A DNA stretch of 64,000 bases, from the NCBI GenBank assembly GCA_020621865.1, contig JAHRYW010000004.1:62001-126000 (forward strand), given 5' to 3'. The notes under the pieces are model-generated. The model made no database searches and was not told where the DNA came from. It saw only the letters and a program-made list of their open reading frames with translations. Origin of the DNA: Betaproteobacteria bacterium. GTDB lineage: Bacteria; Pseudomonadota; Gammaproteobacteria; Burkholderiales; Rhodocyclaceae. Shown piece by piece: positions 46,331 to 56,382 of this stretch; the stretch's first letter is position 1; every line of letters starts with the position of its first letter. The position numbers and the translations under genes are program-made.

Positions 46331-47283
46331 TGGAGGGGCAACTCGCGGCCCAGGCCGCGCTCCTCCGCCAACTGGACCACCCGCAAGGCGACCGCCAGAT
46401 CCTGGATCGCCATGCCCTGCGACTCGAACAGCGTGATCTGCCCGGCGTCGGTTCGGCCGCCATGGCGGCCGACGATCACCTCGCCCAACTCGACCAGTTG
46501 CCGCGCGTGCAGACGCCCCTTTTCGAGCAGCGGCAGCAGATCGCCGGCCTCGGCCAGCGCGGTCGGCACGGAATCGACGCTAATCAGGTCGCAACGGCGC
46601 ACCGCCGCCTCCGACAGCTCCTGACGGATCAGCGCATTGGACCCCGCCGCGTTGATATGGACGCCGGGTTCAAGCCAGTCGGCGTCGAACAGCGGTTGCG
46701 CCGCCGTCGTCACCGTACCGACGATATCGCTCCCGCGCACCGTTTCCTCGGCGCTCGCCGCCGGAACGACAGCCACCCCGGTCATCTCGCTCAAACGCTG
46801 GCAGAAAGCCTGCAACTTGTCGGCCTTGCGGCTGAAGACCTTGACCTGCTCCAGCGGCAAGGCGGCGCAGATGGCACGGACATGCCCTTCGGCCTGCCAG
46901 CCGGCGCCGAACACGCCGGCCACCGTTGCATCCGGCCGGGCCAGCCACTTGGCGGCAACGCCGCTGGCCGCGCCGGTGCGGATCATGCCGAGATAGTCGG
47001 CTTCAAGAACCGCGCGCAACTGCCCAGAGGCCGCGTCGAACAGATGAACCAGGAAGCGGTTGCCGGAGCGATTGCTGGTGTAGGCCTTGTAGCCGAGCAC
47101 GCCCTGGGCCGGCAGCCCGCCCTGCAGGATGTGGAGCATCGTTTGCGGCAGGCGGGTGCGGGCGCGCGGCGTATCCTGCGCCTGACCGAGCGCCAGGTCG
47201 CGATGCGCCGATTCGACGGCCTCCATGGCCAATGCTACGGTCAGCAGGTTTTTTACGTCATTTTCCGAGAGAAACAAGGCCAT
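46327..47283 (-). CDS. Ornithine cyclodeaminase / mu-crystallin family protein
   Basis: This 318-residue NAD(P)-dependent enzyme family member has a Rossmann motif (VAGVFGAGWQAEGHVRAI) and upstream substrate-site motifs (GYKAYTSN and RTGAASGVAAKWLA). Possible substrates include ornithine, alanine or cyclic imino acids. A copy of the dispersed motif near the N-terminus encodes LLTVALAMEAVE. It is the first gene of the PP2C-FHA group. Confidence 0.85.
   Translation of the reverse strand: MALFLSENDVKNLLTVALAMEAVESAHRDLALGQAQDTPRARTRLPQTMLHILQGGLPAQGVLGYKAYTSNRSGNRFLVHLFDAASGQLRAVLEADYLGMIRTGAASGVAAKWLARPDATVAGVFGAGWQAEGHVRAICAALPLEQVKVFSRKADKLQAFCQRLSEMTGVAVVPAASAEETVRGSDIVGTVTTAAQPLFDADWLEPGVHINAAGSNALIRQELSEAAVRRCDLISVDSVPTALAEAGDLLPLLEKGRLHARQLVELGEVIVGRHGGRTDAGQITLFESQGMAIQDLAVALRVVQLAEERGLGRELPLQ
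47231..47264 (+). repeat. Dispersed uptake-signal-like motif, copy 4
   Basis: The exact core AATGCTACGGTC is followed by AGCAGG and tracts TTTTTT and ATTTT. It lies within the cyclodeaminase-like gene, antisense to it. Confidence 0.75.
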
Positions 47284-47407
47284 GCCCGCATGCTCCTGAG
47301 TTTTCCCTGCCCGCCGGATTTCCGCACGCGCAACAATCCATCAAACGCCTGATTTTACGTTGAGACACAACGCGCAAAACGACGACTATTTCACGAACTC
47401 CGGAATT

Positions 47408-48109
47408 TTAGACGACCGTAACGTCCTGGCGAGCCAGAATCCGCTGCTCCAACCAGCGCCCAACTGCCACAACCAGTACGGCGCCGACCACGCCGGCCGC
47501 CTTGCTCGACCAGGCCGGCAGCGGCGGCAGCAGGCCGAGCACCCCCGGATCGGTGAAGATCATCTGCCCGGCCACATAGCCGAGCAGGCCGGCGCCGAAC
47601 AGCACGATGGACGGAAAACGCTCCATCCAGTGCAGGATCAGCTGGCTGGACCAGACGATCAGCGGAATGCTGACGGCCAGCCCGAAGAGCAGCAGCGCCA
47701 GGCTGCCGTGTGCGGCGCCGGCGACGGCGATGACGTTATCCAGGCTCATCACGAAGTCGGCGACGACGATGGTCTTGACCGCCCCCCACAGATGCGCCGA
47801 CGGCTCGATGTCATGCCCCTCCTCGTCCTCCGGCAGCATCAGCTTGACGGCGATCCACACCAGCAGCAGGCCACCGACCAGCTTCAGCCAGGGCAGATTC
47901 ATGACCAGCGCGGCAAACACGGTCAGCACGACGCGCAGGCTGACGGCGCCGGCAACGCCCCACAGAATGCCCTTGCGGCGCTGTTCGGGAGAGAGGTTGC
48001 GGCAGGCCAGCGCGATGACGACCGCGTTGTCGCCGGACAGCACGATATCGATCAGGATGATCTGGCCGACGGCGATCCAGAAGGCGGCGGAGGTGAGGTC
48101 GAGTTCCAT
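47408..48109 (-). CDS. TerC-family membrane protein (YjbE type)
   Basis: This 233-residue protein of about seven TM helices has two internally related halves, each with an acidic motif (LSGDNAVVIALAC and MSLDNVIAVAGAA). TerC-family proteins are linked to metal (manganese) efflux or metal loading of secreted enzymes. The ATG at 48109 is chosen over the adjacent 48112. The 124 bases between it and the cyclodeaminase-like gene hold no gene that I can see. Confidence 0.9.
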   Translation of the reverse strand: MELDLTSAAFWIAVGQIILIDIVLSGDNAVVIALACRNLSPEQRRKGILWGVAGAVSLRVVLTVFAALVMNLPWLKLVGGLLLVWIAVKLMLPEDEEGHDIEPSAHLWGAVKTIVVADFVMSLDNVIAVAGAAHGSLALLLFGLAVSIPLIVWSSQLILHWMERFPSIVLFGAGLLGYVAGQMIFTDPGVLGLLPPLPAWSSKAAGVVGAVLVVAVGRWLEQRILARQDVTVV

Positions 48110-48125
48110 CAAATTTCAGGCAAAT

Positions 48126-48152
48126 AAAAAGGCGGGCACACGGCCCGCCTTT
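48126..48152. terminator. Terminator after sucD
   Basis: The stem AGGCGGGC / GCCCGCCT with a short loop is followed on the minus strand by TTTTTATTT. It ends sucCD and lies before terC. Confidence 0.88.
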
Positions 48153-48175
48153 CTGGGTTGAGCTAGGCTCGAATT

Positions 48176-49069
48176 TTACAGCATGGCCTTCAGCAGCTTG
48201 GCCATTTCGGACGGATTGCGCGTCACCTTGAAGCCACACTCTTCCATGATGGCGAGCTTGGCATCGGCGGTATCGGCACCGCCGGAGATCAGGGCGCCAG
48301 CGTGGCCCATGCGCTTGCCGGCCGGCGCGGTAACACCGGCGATGAAGCCGACGATCGGCTTCTTCATGTTTTCCTTGCACCACTGGGCGGCTTCGGCTTC
48401 GTCCGGACCGCCGATTTCGCCGATCATGATGACGGCGTCGGTATCCGGATCGTCGTTGAAGGCCTTCATGACGTCGATGTGCTTCAGACCGTTGATCGGG
48501 TCACCACCGATACCGACGGCCGACGACTGGCCGAGACCGATTTCGGTCAGTTGGCCGACCGCTTCGTAGGTCAGGGTGCCGGAACGGGAAACGACGCCGA
48601 TGCGACCCTTGCGGTGAATGTGACCCGGCATGATGCCGATCTTCACTTCGTCCGGGGTGATCAGGCCGGGGCAGTTCGGGCCGAGCAGCAGGGTCTTCTT
48701 GCCGCCAGCGGCTTCCTTGGCCTTCATCTTGTTGCGCAGGATCAGCATGTCGCGGACCGGGATGCCTTCGGTGATGCAGATGGCCAGGTCGAGGTCGGCT
48801 TCGACGGCTTCCCAGATCGCGGCGGCAGCACCCGGGGGCGGCACGTAGATCACGGAAACGGTGGCGCCGGTTTCGGCAGCGGCTTCCTTGACGGAGGCGT
48901 AGATGGGGATGTTGAAGATCGACTCACCGGCCTTCTTCGGGTTCACGCCGGCAACGAAGCATTCCTTGCCGTTGGCGTATTCCTGGCACTTTTCCGTGTG
49001 GAACTGACCGGTCTTGCCGGTGATGCCCTGGGTGATGATGCGGGTGTTCTTGTTGATGAAAATGGACAT
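48176..49069 (-). CDS. sucD: SucD, succinyl-CoA ligase alpha subunit
   Basis: This is the ADP- or GDP-forming succinyl-CoA synthetase alpha chain of the TCA cycle. The 297 residues show the CoA-binding Rossmann part (ITQGITGKTGQFHTEKC), the conserved LLLGPNCPGLI and the phospho-His region MGHAGALISGG. It follows sucC by 11 bases. Confidence 0.98.
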   Translation of the reverse strand: MSIFINKNTRIITQGITGKTGQFHTEKCQEYANGKECFVAGVNPKKAGESIFNIPIYASVKEAAAETGATVSVIYVPPPGAAAAIWEAVEADLDLAICITEGIPVRDMLILRNKMKAKEAAGGKKTLLLGPNCPGLITPDEVKIGIMPGHIHRKGRIGVVSRSGTLTYEAVGQLTEIGLGQSSAVGIGGDPINGLKHIDVMKAFNDDPDTDAVIMIGEIGGPDEAEAAQWCKENMKKPIVGFIAGVTAPAGKRMGHAGALISGGADTADAKLAIMEECGFKVTRNPSEMAKLLKAML

Positions 49070-49080
49070 TCAATAGCTCC

Positions 49081-50241
<1,161 letters not shown>

Positions 50242-50369
50242 GCGCTTTCCTTGCGTTTAGTTGAGTTGCGAGCGAATGGGCAGCCGGTCTTCCGTTGCCC
50301 GGTTATTGTGTCAGCCAACCGAGAATACTAGCACAACCTTGCACGAAGCTTTCATTTCAAAATTCATAA

Positions 50370-51728
50370 TTACGCGCTCAAATCGGCATCGGCGACCGCC
50401 TTGCGAAGCAGGCCGGAGAGCATGATCGCGGCAAGCACCAGGCTGGCCACGGCCGCCAACCAGAAGCCGGCGACGCCCATGGGAGGTTGTGCGCGATAGC
50501 AAAGCCAGGCGCCGCCAAGCAGGCCGACGCCCCAGAAGCAGGCGGTCTGGACCAGCATCGGCAGGAAAGTCACCCGGTAGGCGCGCAGGCAATGACCGGC
50601 GACCGTCTGCAGGGCATCAAAAAACTGATAGAGGGCGATGTAGCCGATCAGTCCACGAGCAACCACGCGCACAGCTGGATCGTCGGTATAGGCGGCAATC
50701 AGCGGCGCGGCGCCGAGCCAGAGCAGCAAGCCCATCAGCGACGACAGGCCGGCCGACAACACCAGCCCGGCCCGAATAGTGGCCTTGGCCCGCCGCCGGT
50801 CGCGGGCGCCAATCGCCTGGCCGAGCGCCACCATGGTGGCAATGGCCAGCGACAGCGGCAGCATGTAGACCAGCGCCGACAGGTTGGCGACAACGCGATG
50901 CCCGGCGACAACGGGCGCGCCGAGTGAGGCGATGAACAGCGCGATCAAGGTGAAGGAAGTGATTTCGACCAGGTTGGAGAAGCCCATCGGCAGGCCGATG
51001 CGCAGCAGTTCGCGCCAGGCCGGCCAGCGTGGGCGCTGCCAGTCGGCAAACGGGCGGTACGGCGCACGCAGCGGCCCCCAGGCCAGATAGGCGGCACCGC
51101 TCAGGCACGCCACCCAGCCGATCAGCACGTTCGACAGCGCACAACCGGCGACCCCCAGGGGCTCGCCGAGCCAGCCCTCGAGCGCCAGGCCGCGGGCCAG
51201 CACGGCATGGACGCCGAGGCTGGCGAGGCCGATCGCCATCAGCACCCGTGGCTTGCCCAGCGCGTTGCAGAAAGCGTAGAAAGTCCGGTAAACGAGCGCC
51301 GCCGGCAGGCTCCAGGCGAGTATCGCCAGATACTGGCGGACCTTGGCGTCGACTGCCGCATCCATGTCGGCCAAGCCGAGCAGCGCATCCGGGTGAATCA
51401 GGAACAGGACGCCGGGTACCGAGAGCAGCATGGCCAGCCAGAAACCCTGGTGCAGGATGCCGGCCACTTCGCCGTCGCGCCGGGCGCCATGCAGATGCGC
51501 GACCACCGGCCCGACCGCCTGCAGTACGCCGGCCAGCGCGAAAACCAGCGCGACGTGAATACCGCCGCCGATGGCCACGGCCGCCAGGTCGAGCGCACTG
51601 ACATGGCCGAGCACGGCGGTGTCGATGACCATCATGCCGATCGACGCCAACTGGGCGATCAGGATGGGAAAGGCATGGGCAATCAGCCCGCGGGCTGCGG
51701 TCAGGAACATGGCGGCGGATTGTCGCAT
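50370..51728 (-). CDS. MATE-family multidrug efflux transporter
   Basis: This 452-residue protein with 12 TM helices in two repeats shows MATE features (FPILIAQLASIGMMVIDTAVLGHVSALDLAAVAIG, and GLPMGFSNLVEITSF at the start of the second half). It exports cationic compounds using an ion gradient. A start at the second Met (MFLTAARG) is also possible. One of the intergenic motif copies lies just upstream. Confidence 0.92.
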   Translation of the reverse strand: MRQSAAMFLTAARGLIAHAFPILIAQLASIGMMVIDTAVLGHVSALDLAAVAIGGGIHVALVFALAGVLQAVGPVVAHLHGARRDGEVAGILHQGFWLAMLLSVPGVLFLIHPDALLGLADMDAAVDAKVRQYLAILAWSLPAALVYRTFYAFCNALGKPRVLMAIGLASLGVHAVLARGLALEGWLGEPLGVAGCALSNVLIGWVACLSGAAYLAWGPLRAPYRPFADWQRPRWPAWRELLRIGLPMGFSNLVEITSFTLIALFIASLGAPVVAGHRVVANLSALVYMLPLSLAIATMVALGQAIGARDRRRAKATIRAGLVLSAGLSSLMGLLLWLGAAPLIAAYTDDPAVRVVARGLIGYIALYQFFDALQTVAGHCLRAYRVTFLPMLVQTACFWGVGLLGGAWLCYRAQPPMGVAGFWLAAVASLVLAAIMLSGLLRKAVADADLSA

Positions 51729-51770
51729 GCCGACAGCACCGGGGACGGCTTGGCGCGGCCAGCCCGGTCA

Positions 51771-51804
51771 AATGCTACGGTCGGCGGCAAAAAACGGCCA
51801 AAAT
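51771..51804 (+). repeat. Dispersed uptake-signal-like motif, copy 5 (intergenic, full-length)
   Basis: The exact core AATGCTACGGTC is followed by GGCGGC, AAAAAA, CGGCC and AAAAT. It lies between the MATE and FAH-family genes and is almost the same over 34 bases as the copy at 63101. Confidence 0.85.
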
Positions 51805-51827
51805 CGGAATTTGTTGCCCGCTCGCAA

Positions 51828-52529
51828 TCAGACGATCCTCGCCCGCAAACTGCCGACCCCGTCGACACCGCCTTCCAGCAAGTCGCCCGGGCGCACCGGC
51901 CCAACGCCGGCCGGCGTGCCGGTGTAGATCAGGTCGCCGGCTTCCAGCCTGACCATCGTCGACAGGTTGGCGATGATGTCGGCCACTTTCCACATCATGT
52001 CGGCCAGGTCGCCATCCTGACGCAGTTCGCCATTAACCTTCAGCCAGATGCGACCGCCGGCCGGGTGGCCGCTTGCCGCCACCGGGTTGATCGCACCGGC
52101 CACCGCCGACTGGTCGAAGCCCTTGCCCATGTCCCAGGGATGGCCCTTTTCCTTGGCCTTCGCCTGGATGTCGCGGCGGGTCAGGTCGAGGCCGACGGCG
52201 TAGCCGAAAATCAGGCCGGGCGCCGCAGCGACTGTCAGATTTTCGCCACCGGCACCGAGCGCGACGACCATCTCGACCTCGTGATGCAGGTTGTTGGTCA
52301 GCGGCGGATAGTTGACCGCCACCTCGCCCTCGCCACCAACCACGGCATCGCCCGGCTTGGTGAAGAAAAACGGCGGCTCGCGCCCCTCGGCCTGGGCGGT
52401 CGCCCCCATCTCACGGGCGTGATCGGCATAGTTGCGGCCGACGCAAAAGACGCGGCGAACCGGAAAACGCAATTCGCTGCCAAGGACCGGCAGGCTGGAA
52501 ACGGGATGCGGGGCGAAGACGAAATCCAT
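51828..52529 (-). CDS. Fumarylacetoacetate hydrolase family protein
   Basis: This 233-residue FAH-fold enzyme starts MDFVFAPHPVSSLPVLG and has the motif VFCVGRNYADHAREMG, the metal ligands in HHEVEMVVALG and GLDLTRRD, and the C-terminal TGTPAGVGPV. Relatives hydrolyse fumarylpyruvate or acylpyruvates. The substrate is not known here, because no gentisate-pathway genes are nearby. The ATG at 52529 is preferred over an upstream frame. Confidence 0.9.
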   Translation of the reverse strand: MDFVFAPHPVSSLPVLGSELRFPVRRVFCVGRNYADHAREMGATAQAEGREPPFFFTKPGDAVVGGEGEVAVNYPPLTNNLHHEVEMVVALGAGGENLTVAAAPGLIFGYAVGLDLTRRDIQAKAKEKGHPWDMGKGFDQSAVAGAINPVAASGHPAGGRIWLKVNGELRQDGDLADMMWKVADIIANLSTMVRLEAGDLIYTGTPAGVGPVRPGDLLEGGVDGVGSLRARIV

Positions 52530-52641
52530 GGCAGGCCTTTGGCGAGAGGACAAAGATGGAAGTTTGCAATAATTCACGGAAGCGCGGCCAGCCCGATGTT
52601 AAAGTTTCCTCCACATCAATTCGCCCGACACAAGACACGGC

Positions 52642-53655
52642 ATGATCGCATCACGATCGCTGCGCATTCTCTCCTGGTGCGCCGCCCTCATCTCCGGCCA
52701 GGCCACCGCCTTTGGATTGGGAGAGATCAACCTCCACTCCCGCATCGGCGAACCGCTCCGGGCCGAAATCCCGCTTTTCTCGGCTGGTGAACGACTGGAC
52801 TCCGGCTGCTTCTCGCTGGCCACCATCCCCGGCAGCGACATCCCGGTCGTCACGGGCGGACGCATCCAGGCGATGCGCGGCAGCCACGGCGACTATCTGC
52901 TGGTTACCGGGCGGACTCCGATCGCCGAACCGATCTTCATGATCAACGTGAAAATCGCCTGCAACGTCGACCTGCAACGCGAATACACCCTGCTGCCATT
53001 GGCGCCGGAACCCCAGGCGGTGGCGGTCAGCGAGACGGCAGCCGCCATGCCCGAACCGATGCCGAAAAAAGCGCGACGGGTGCGCGAAATGCCCCCGATC
53101 GAGGCGGGCAACGAAGCGCCCGGGAAAAACGCCGACACCCGGCAGCCGACCAGGGAACAGACAACCGCCGCTCCACCGGCCGCCACGAAGCCCCGCCCTG
53201 CCGTCGCCCGCACGACCGGCAAGGACAAGCTCGTTCTCGGCGCCGCCCTCGACGAACTGCCGCCACCGGCAGCCGGCGATCCGCTGGCACCAGTCAGCGC
53301 CCTCGAAGAGCGCATGCTGAAGATGGAAACGACGCTGCACCTGATTACCGCGCAGGTCGACAAACTGGATGCCGCACTGGCCCTGAACGCCGAAGCCCGC
53401 GCCGTGCGCCAGAAGCTGCAGGACATGCAGTCCAGGCAGGGCGCCGCCATCCTGCCTCTTGCCGAAGCCGCACCACCGCCACAGGCGCCGCCCCGCAACG
53501 ACAGCAGCCACGACGGCTGGGTCGAACTGGTTCTCGGGATACTGCTCGGCGGCAGCGTTTCGGCCACTGTCGCCCATCTGGTCAGCAGCCGTCAGGACAA
53601 CTCACGCCCCTTCGACATCCCGCCGCCGCACATCGCCAGGCCGCGGCAAGCCTGA
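52642..53655 (+). CDS. Short FimV-like protein (polar/type IV pilus related)
   Basis: The N-terminus has a signal peptide (RSLRILSWCAALISGQATA) and the FimV N-terminal signature GLGEINLHSRIGEPLRAEIPL. A Pro/Ala-rich linker, a predicted coiled coil (EERMLKMETTLHLITAQVDKLDAALAL) and one TM (LVLGILLGGSVSATVAHLV) follow. At 337 residues it is much shorter than FimV/HubP and lacks a clear LysM and TPR part. It may organise a cell pole or pilus, which is inferred from family only. Confidence 0.78.
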   Translation: MIASRSLRILSWCAALISGQATAFGLGEINLHSRIGEPLRAEIPLFSAGERLDSGCFSLATIPGSDIPVVTGGRIQAMRGSHGDYLLVTGRTPIAEPIFMINVKIACNVDLQREYTLLPLAPEPQAVAVSETAAAMPEPMPKKARRVREMPPIEAGNEAPGKNADTRQPTREQTTAAPPAATKPRPAVARTTGKDKLVLGAALDELPPPAAGDPLAPVSALEERMLKMETTLHLITAQVDKLDAALALNAEARAVRQKLQDMQSRQGAAILPLAEAAPPPQAPPRNDSSHDGWVELVLGILLGGSVSATVAHLVSSRQDNSRPFDIPPPHIARPRQA

Positions 53656-53659
53656 GGCG

Positions 53660-54406
53660 TCAAACCGGGTTGTCGAGATCGACGAACTCGCAGGCAATGC
53701 CGAACTGCTGCGCCAGATGTCCGGCCAGCGCCTGCACACCGTAACGCTCGGTCGCATGGTGACCGGCGGCCAGATAGGCGACGCCGCTCTCGCGGGCCAG
53801 ATGCACCGTCTGCTCCGATATTTCACCGGACAGGTAGGCATCGACGCCGAGCGCGATAGCCTGCTCGAAATACCCCTGCGCACCGCCCGAACACCAGCCG
53901 ATACGGCGAACCGGCCGGCCGTCGCCGGCCACCACCAGCGGGGCTCGACCAAGCACGGCCGCCACCCGGGCGGTCAGCGCGGGCAATTCGCAAGGCTCGG
54001 CCAGCGTGCCATGCCAGGCGATATCCTGCTCGCCGAAACGCCCCTCCGCCAGCCAACCCAGACGGGCGGCCAGTTGCGCGTTGTTGCCCAGTTCCGGATG
54101 GGCGTCGAGCGGCAGGTGGTAGGCGAGCAGATTGATGTCGCTGGCCAGCAGGCGGCCAAGCCGTTTGCGGCGGATACCGGTAACCCGGCCATCTTCGCCC
54201 TTCCAGAACCAGCCGTGATGAACCAGGATGGCATCGGCATCGCGTTCTACAGCTGCCTCAAGCAACGCCTGGCTGGCCGTGACGCCAGCCACCAGCCGGA
54301 CGATCTCGGGACGTCCTTCCACTTGCAGACCATTTGGGCAATAATCCCTGAACTTTTCGGGCTGCAACAGCCCGCCCAGATAGCTCACCAATTCTTCGCG
54401 CTTCAT
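53660..54406 (-). CDS. NIF3-like dinuclear-metal protein (YbgI family)
   Basis: This 248-residue protein has NIF3 motifs: [21 protein letters not shown] and the late [14 protein letters not shown], whose His and Glu bind metal. The family forms hexameric rings; its function is uncertain (GTP cyclohydrolase I type 2 is a doubtful label). The ATG at 54406 is chosen because the longer frame lacks similarity. It is divergent from the protease gene with only 14 bases between. Confidence 0.92.
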   Translation of the reverse strand: MKREELVSYLGGLLQPEKFRDYCPNGLQVEGRPEIVRLVAGVTASQALLEAAVERDADAILVHHGWFWKGEDGRVTGIRRKRLGRLLASDINLLAYHLPLDAHPELGNNAQLAARLGWLAEGRFGEQDIAWHGTLAEPCELPALTARVAAVLGRAPLVVAGDGRPVRRIGWCSGGAQGYFEQAIALGVDAYLSGEISEQTVHLARESGVAYLAAGHHATERYGVQALAGHLAQQFGIACEFVDLDNPV

Positions 54407-54420
54407 CGAGACAATTTTCC

Positions 54421-55572
54421 ATGCACAGGTTGTGGCTGATTTTTGCACAAACGGTGACCGTTGCGCTGGCCATTCTGTTCGTCGTCTCGACGCTCAAACC
54501 CGAATGGCTGCCGCAGCGGCAGGCCGTCGTCGCCCTCCAGGAGGCCCCGGCCACCGACGACGACAGCAAGGCGCCGGCCGGCTCCTACCGTGACGCCGCG
54601 CGGGCCGCCCTGCCCTCGGTCGTGCACATCTACACGACGCAGGAGGTCAAACAGCCGCGCCACCCGCTGTTCAACGACCCGATTTTCCGCCATTTCTTCG
54701 GCGACCGCCTCGAAGGCCAGCCGCAGCGCAATTCCGGCCTCGGTTCCGGCGTCATCGTTAGCGCCAGCGGCTACATCCTGACCAACTATCACGTCATCGA
54801 ACGGGCCGACGATATCCAGGTCGCACTGAACGACGGCAAGACCTACAAGGCCAGGATCGTCGGCAGCGACCCCGAATCCGACCTCGCCATCCTGCAGATC
54901 AAGGCCGACAAATTGCCGGCGATCACCTTCGGCCAGGCCGAAAGCCTGCATGTCGGCGACGTCGTGCTGGCCATCGGCAACCCGTTCGGCGTCGGCCAGA
55001 CGGTGACCATGGGCATCGTCTCGGCGCTCGGCCGCTCGCACCTCGGCATCAATACCTTCGAGAACTTCATCCAGACCGATGCGGCAATCAACCCCGGCAA
55101 TTCCGGCGGCGCGCTGATCGACGTCAACGGCAATCTGGTCGGCATCAATTCGGCCATCTATTCGCGCACCGGCGGCTCGCTCGGCATCGGCTTCGCCATC
55201 CCGGTCTCCAGTGCGCGCAGCATCATGGAGCAGATCATCCGCACCGGCACCGTGACGCGCGGCTGGATCGGCGTCGAAGCCCAGGAAATCACCCCCGAAC
55301 TGGCCGAATCCTTCGGCCTGCCCGACAACGAAGGCGCCCTGATCGCCGGCGTCGTTCGAGGCAGCCCGGCCGACAGCGCCGGCATCCGCCCGGGCGACGT
55401 GCTGCTCTCGGTCAACAGCAAGGCCGTCAAGGACCCGCAGGTCATGCTTGACCTGATCGCCGCGCTCAAACCCGACGAGCGCTCGGCCTTCCGCCTGCGC
55501 CGCGACAAGAGCATCGTCGAGGTCCAGGTCAAGATCGGCAAGCGCCCCGCCATGCGGGCCGAACAGGAGTAG
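54421..55572 (+). CDS. DegS/AlgW-like membrane-anchored serine protease
   Basis: This 383-residue HtrA-family protease has one N-terminal TM ([19 protein letters not shown]), the catalytic triad His ([10 protein letters not shown]), Asp ([12 protein letters not shown]) and Ser ([11 protein letters not shown]), and a single PDZ domain ([17 protein letters not shown] onwards). One PDZ plus a membrane anchor fits DegS or AlgW, which start sigma-E-type envelope stress signalling. It is upstream of the amidotransferase gene in the same direction. Confidence 0.93.
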   Translation: MHRLWLIFAQTVTVALAILFVVSTLKPEWLPQRQAVVALQEAPATDDDSKAPAGSYRDAARAALPSVVHIYTTQEVKQPRHPLFNDPIFRHFFGDRLEGQPQRNSGLGSGVIVSASGYILTNYHVIERADDIQVALNDGKTYKARIVGSDPESDLAILQIKADKLPAITFGQAESLHVGDVVLAIGNPFGVGQTVTMGIVSALGRSHLGINTFENFIQTDAAINPGNSGGALIDVNGNLVGINSAIYSRTGGSLGIGFAIPVSSARSIMEQIIRTGTVTRGWIGVEAQEITPELAESFGLPDNEGALIAGVVRGSPADSAGIRPGDVLLSVNSKAVKDPQVMLDLIAALKPDERSAFRLRRDKSIVEVQVKIGKRPAMRAEQE

Positions 55573-55578
55573 ACCGCG

Positions 55579-56382
55579 ATGTGCCAGTTGCTCGGCATGA
55601 ACTGCAACGTGCCGACCGACATCTGTTTTTCGTTCAGCGGCTTTCAGGCTCGCGGCGGTGCCACCGACGTCCATTCCGACGGCTGGGGCATCGCCTTCTT
55701 CGAAGGCAAGGGCACCCGGCTCTTTCTCGATCCGCAACCGTCGAGCACCTCGCCGGTCGCCGAACTCGTGCGCCGCTACCCGATCCGCTCGAAAAACGTC
55801 ATCGCCCACATCCGCAAGGCGACGCAGGGCGCCGTCGGACTCGAGAACACCCATCCCTTCATGCGCGAGCTGTGGGGACGTTACTGGATCTTCGCCCACA
55901 ACGGCAACCTGTTCGACTTCATGCCGCAGCTCGACGGCAGTTTCGTGCCGGTCGGCCTGACCGACAGCGAACGTGCCTTCTGCTGGCTGCTGCAGGAACT
56001 GCGCCGCCGCTTCGGCAGCCATGTGCCGCCCCGTAGCGCGCTGTTCGACGCCCTGCAGGCTCTGACCCTGGAGATAGCGCAGCACGGCGAGTTCAATTTC
56101 CTGCTCTCGAATGGGGACTGCCTGTTCGCGCACGCCTCGACCAAACTGAGCCATATCGTACGCCAGGCGCCATTCGCCCAGGCACACCTTAAGGATCAGG
56201 ACCTGACCGTCGATTTCAGCGACGTCACCTCACCCGACGACCGGGTGGCAGTGATCGCCACGCTGCCGCTCACTGACAACGAAGTGTGGACCGAGATGCC
56301 GCCGGGAACGCTGTGGTGGTTCGAGGACGGGGCGCCGGTAAAAACCCTGCCGACGCGCCCCGGGCCGGTCAAAAAGCCCTGA
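55579..56382 (+). CDS. Class II glutamine amidotransferase (YafJ type)
   Basis: The N-terminal nucleophile Cys2 is in MCQLLGMNCN. Supporting motifs are HSDGWGIAFF, AHIRKATQG, NTHPF and WIFAHNGNL. The product is a stand-alone glutaminase domain of 267 residues. The partner synthase is unknown. It starts 6 bases after the protease stop and is probably cotranscribed. Confidence 0.92.
   Translation: MCQLLGMNCNVPTDICFSFSGFQARGGATDVHSDGWGIAFFEGKGTRLFLDPQPSSTSPVAELVRRYPIRSKNVIAHIRKATQGAVGLENTHPFMRELWGRYWIFAHNGNLFDFMPQLDGSFVPVGLTDSERAFCWLLQELRRRFGSHVPPRSALFDALQALTLEIAQHGEFNFLLSNGDCLFAHASTKLSHIVRQAPFAQAHLKDQDLTVDFSDVTSPDDRVAVIATLPLTDNEVWTEMPPGTLWWFEDGAPVKTLPTRPGPVKKP

Noticed and set aside
54403-56187. 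594-codon open frame on the minus strand opposite the protease and amidotransferase
   Set aside because: Both genes on the plus strand have full catalytic motifs, and the antisense product is low-complexity.
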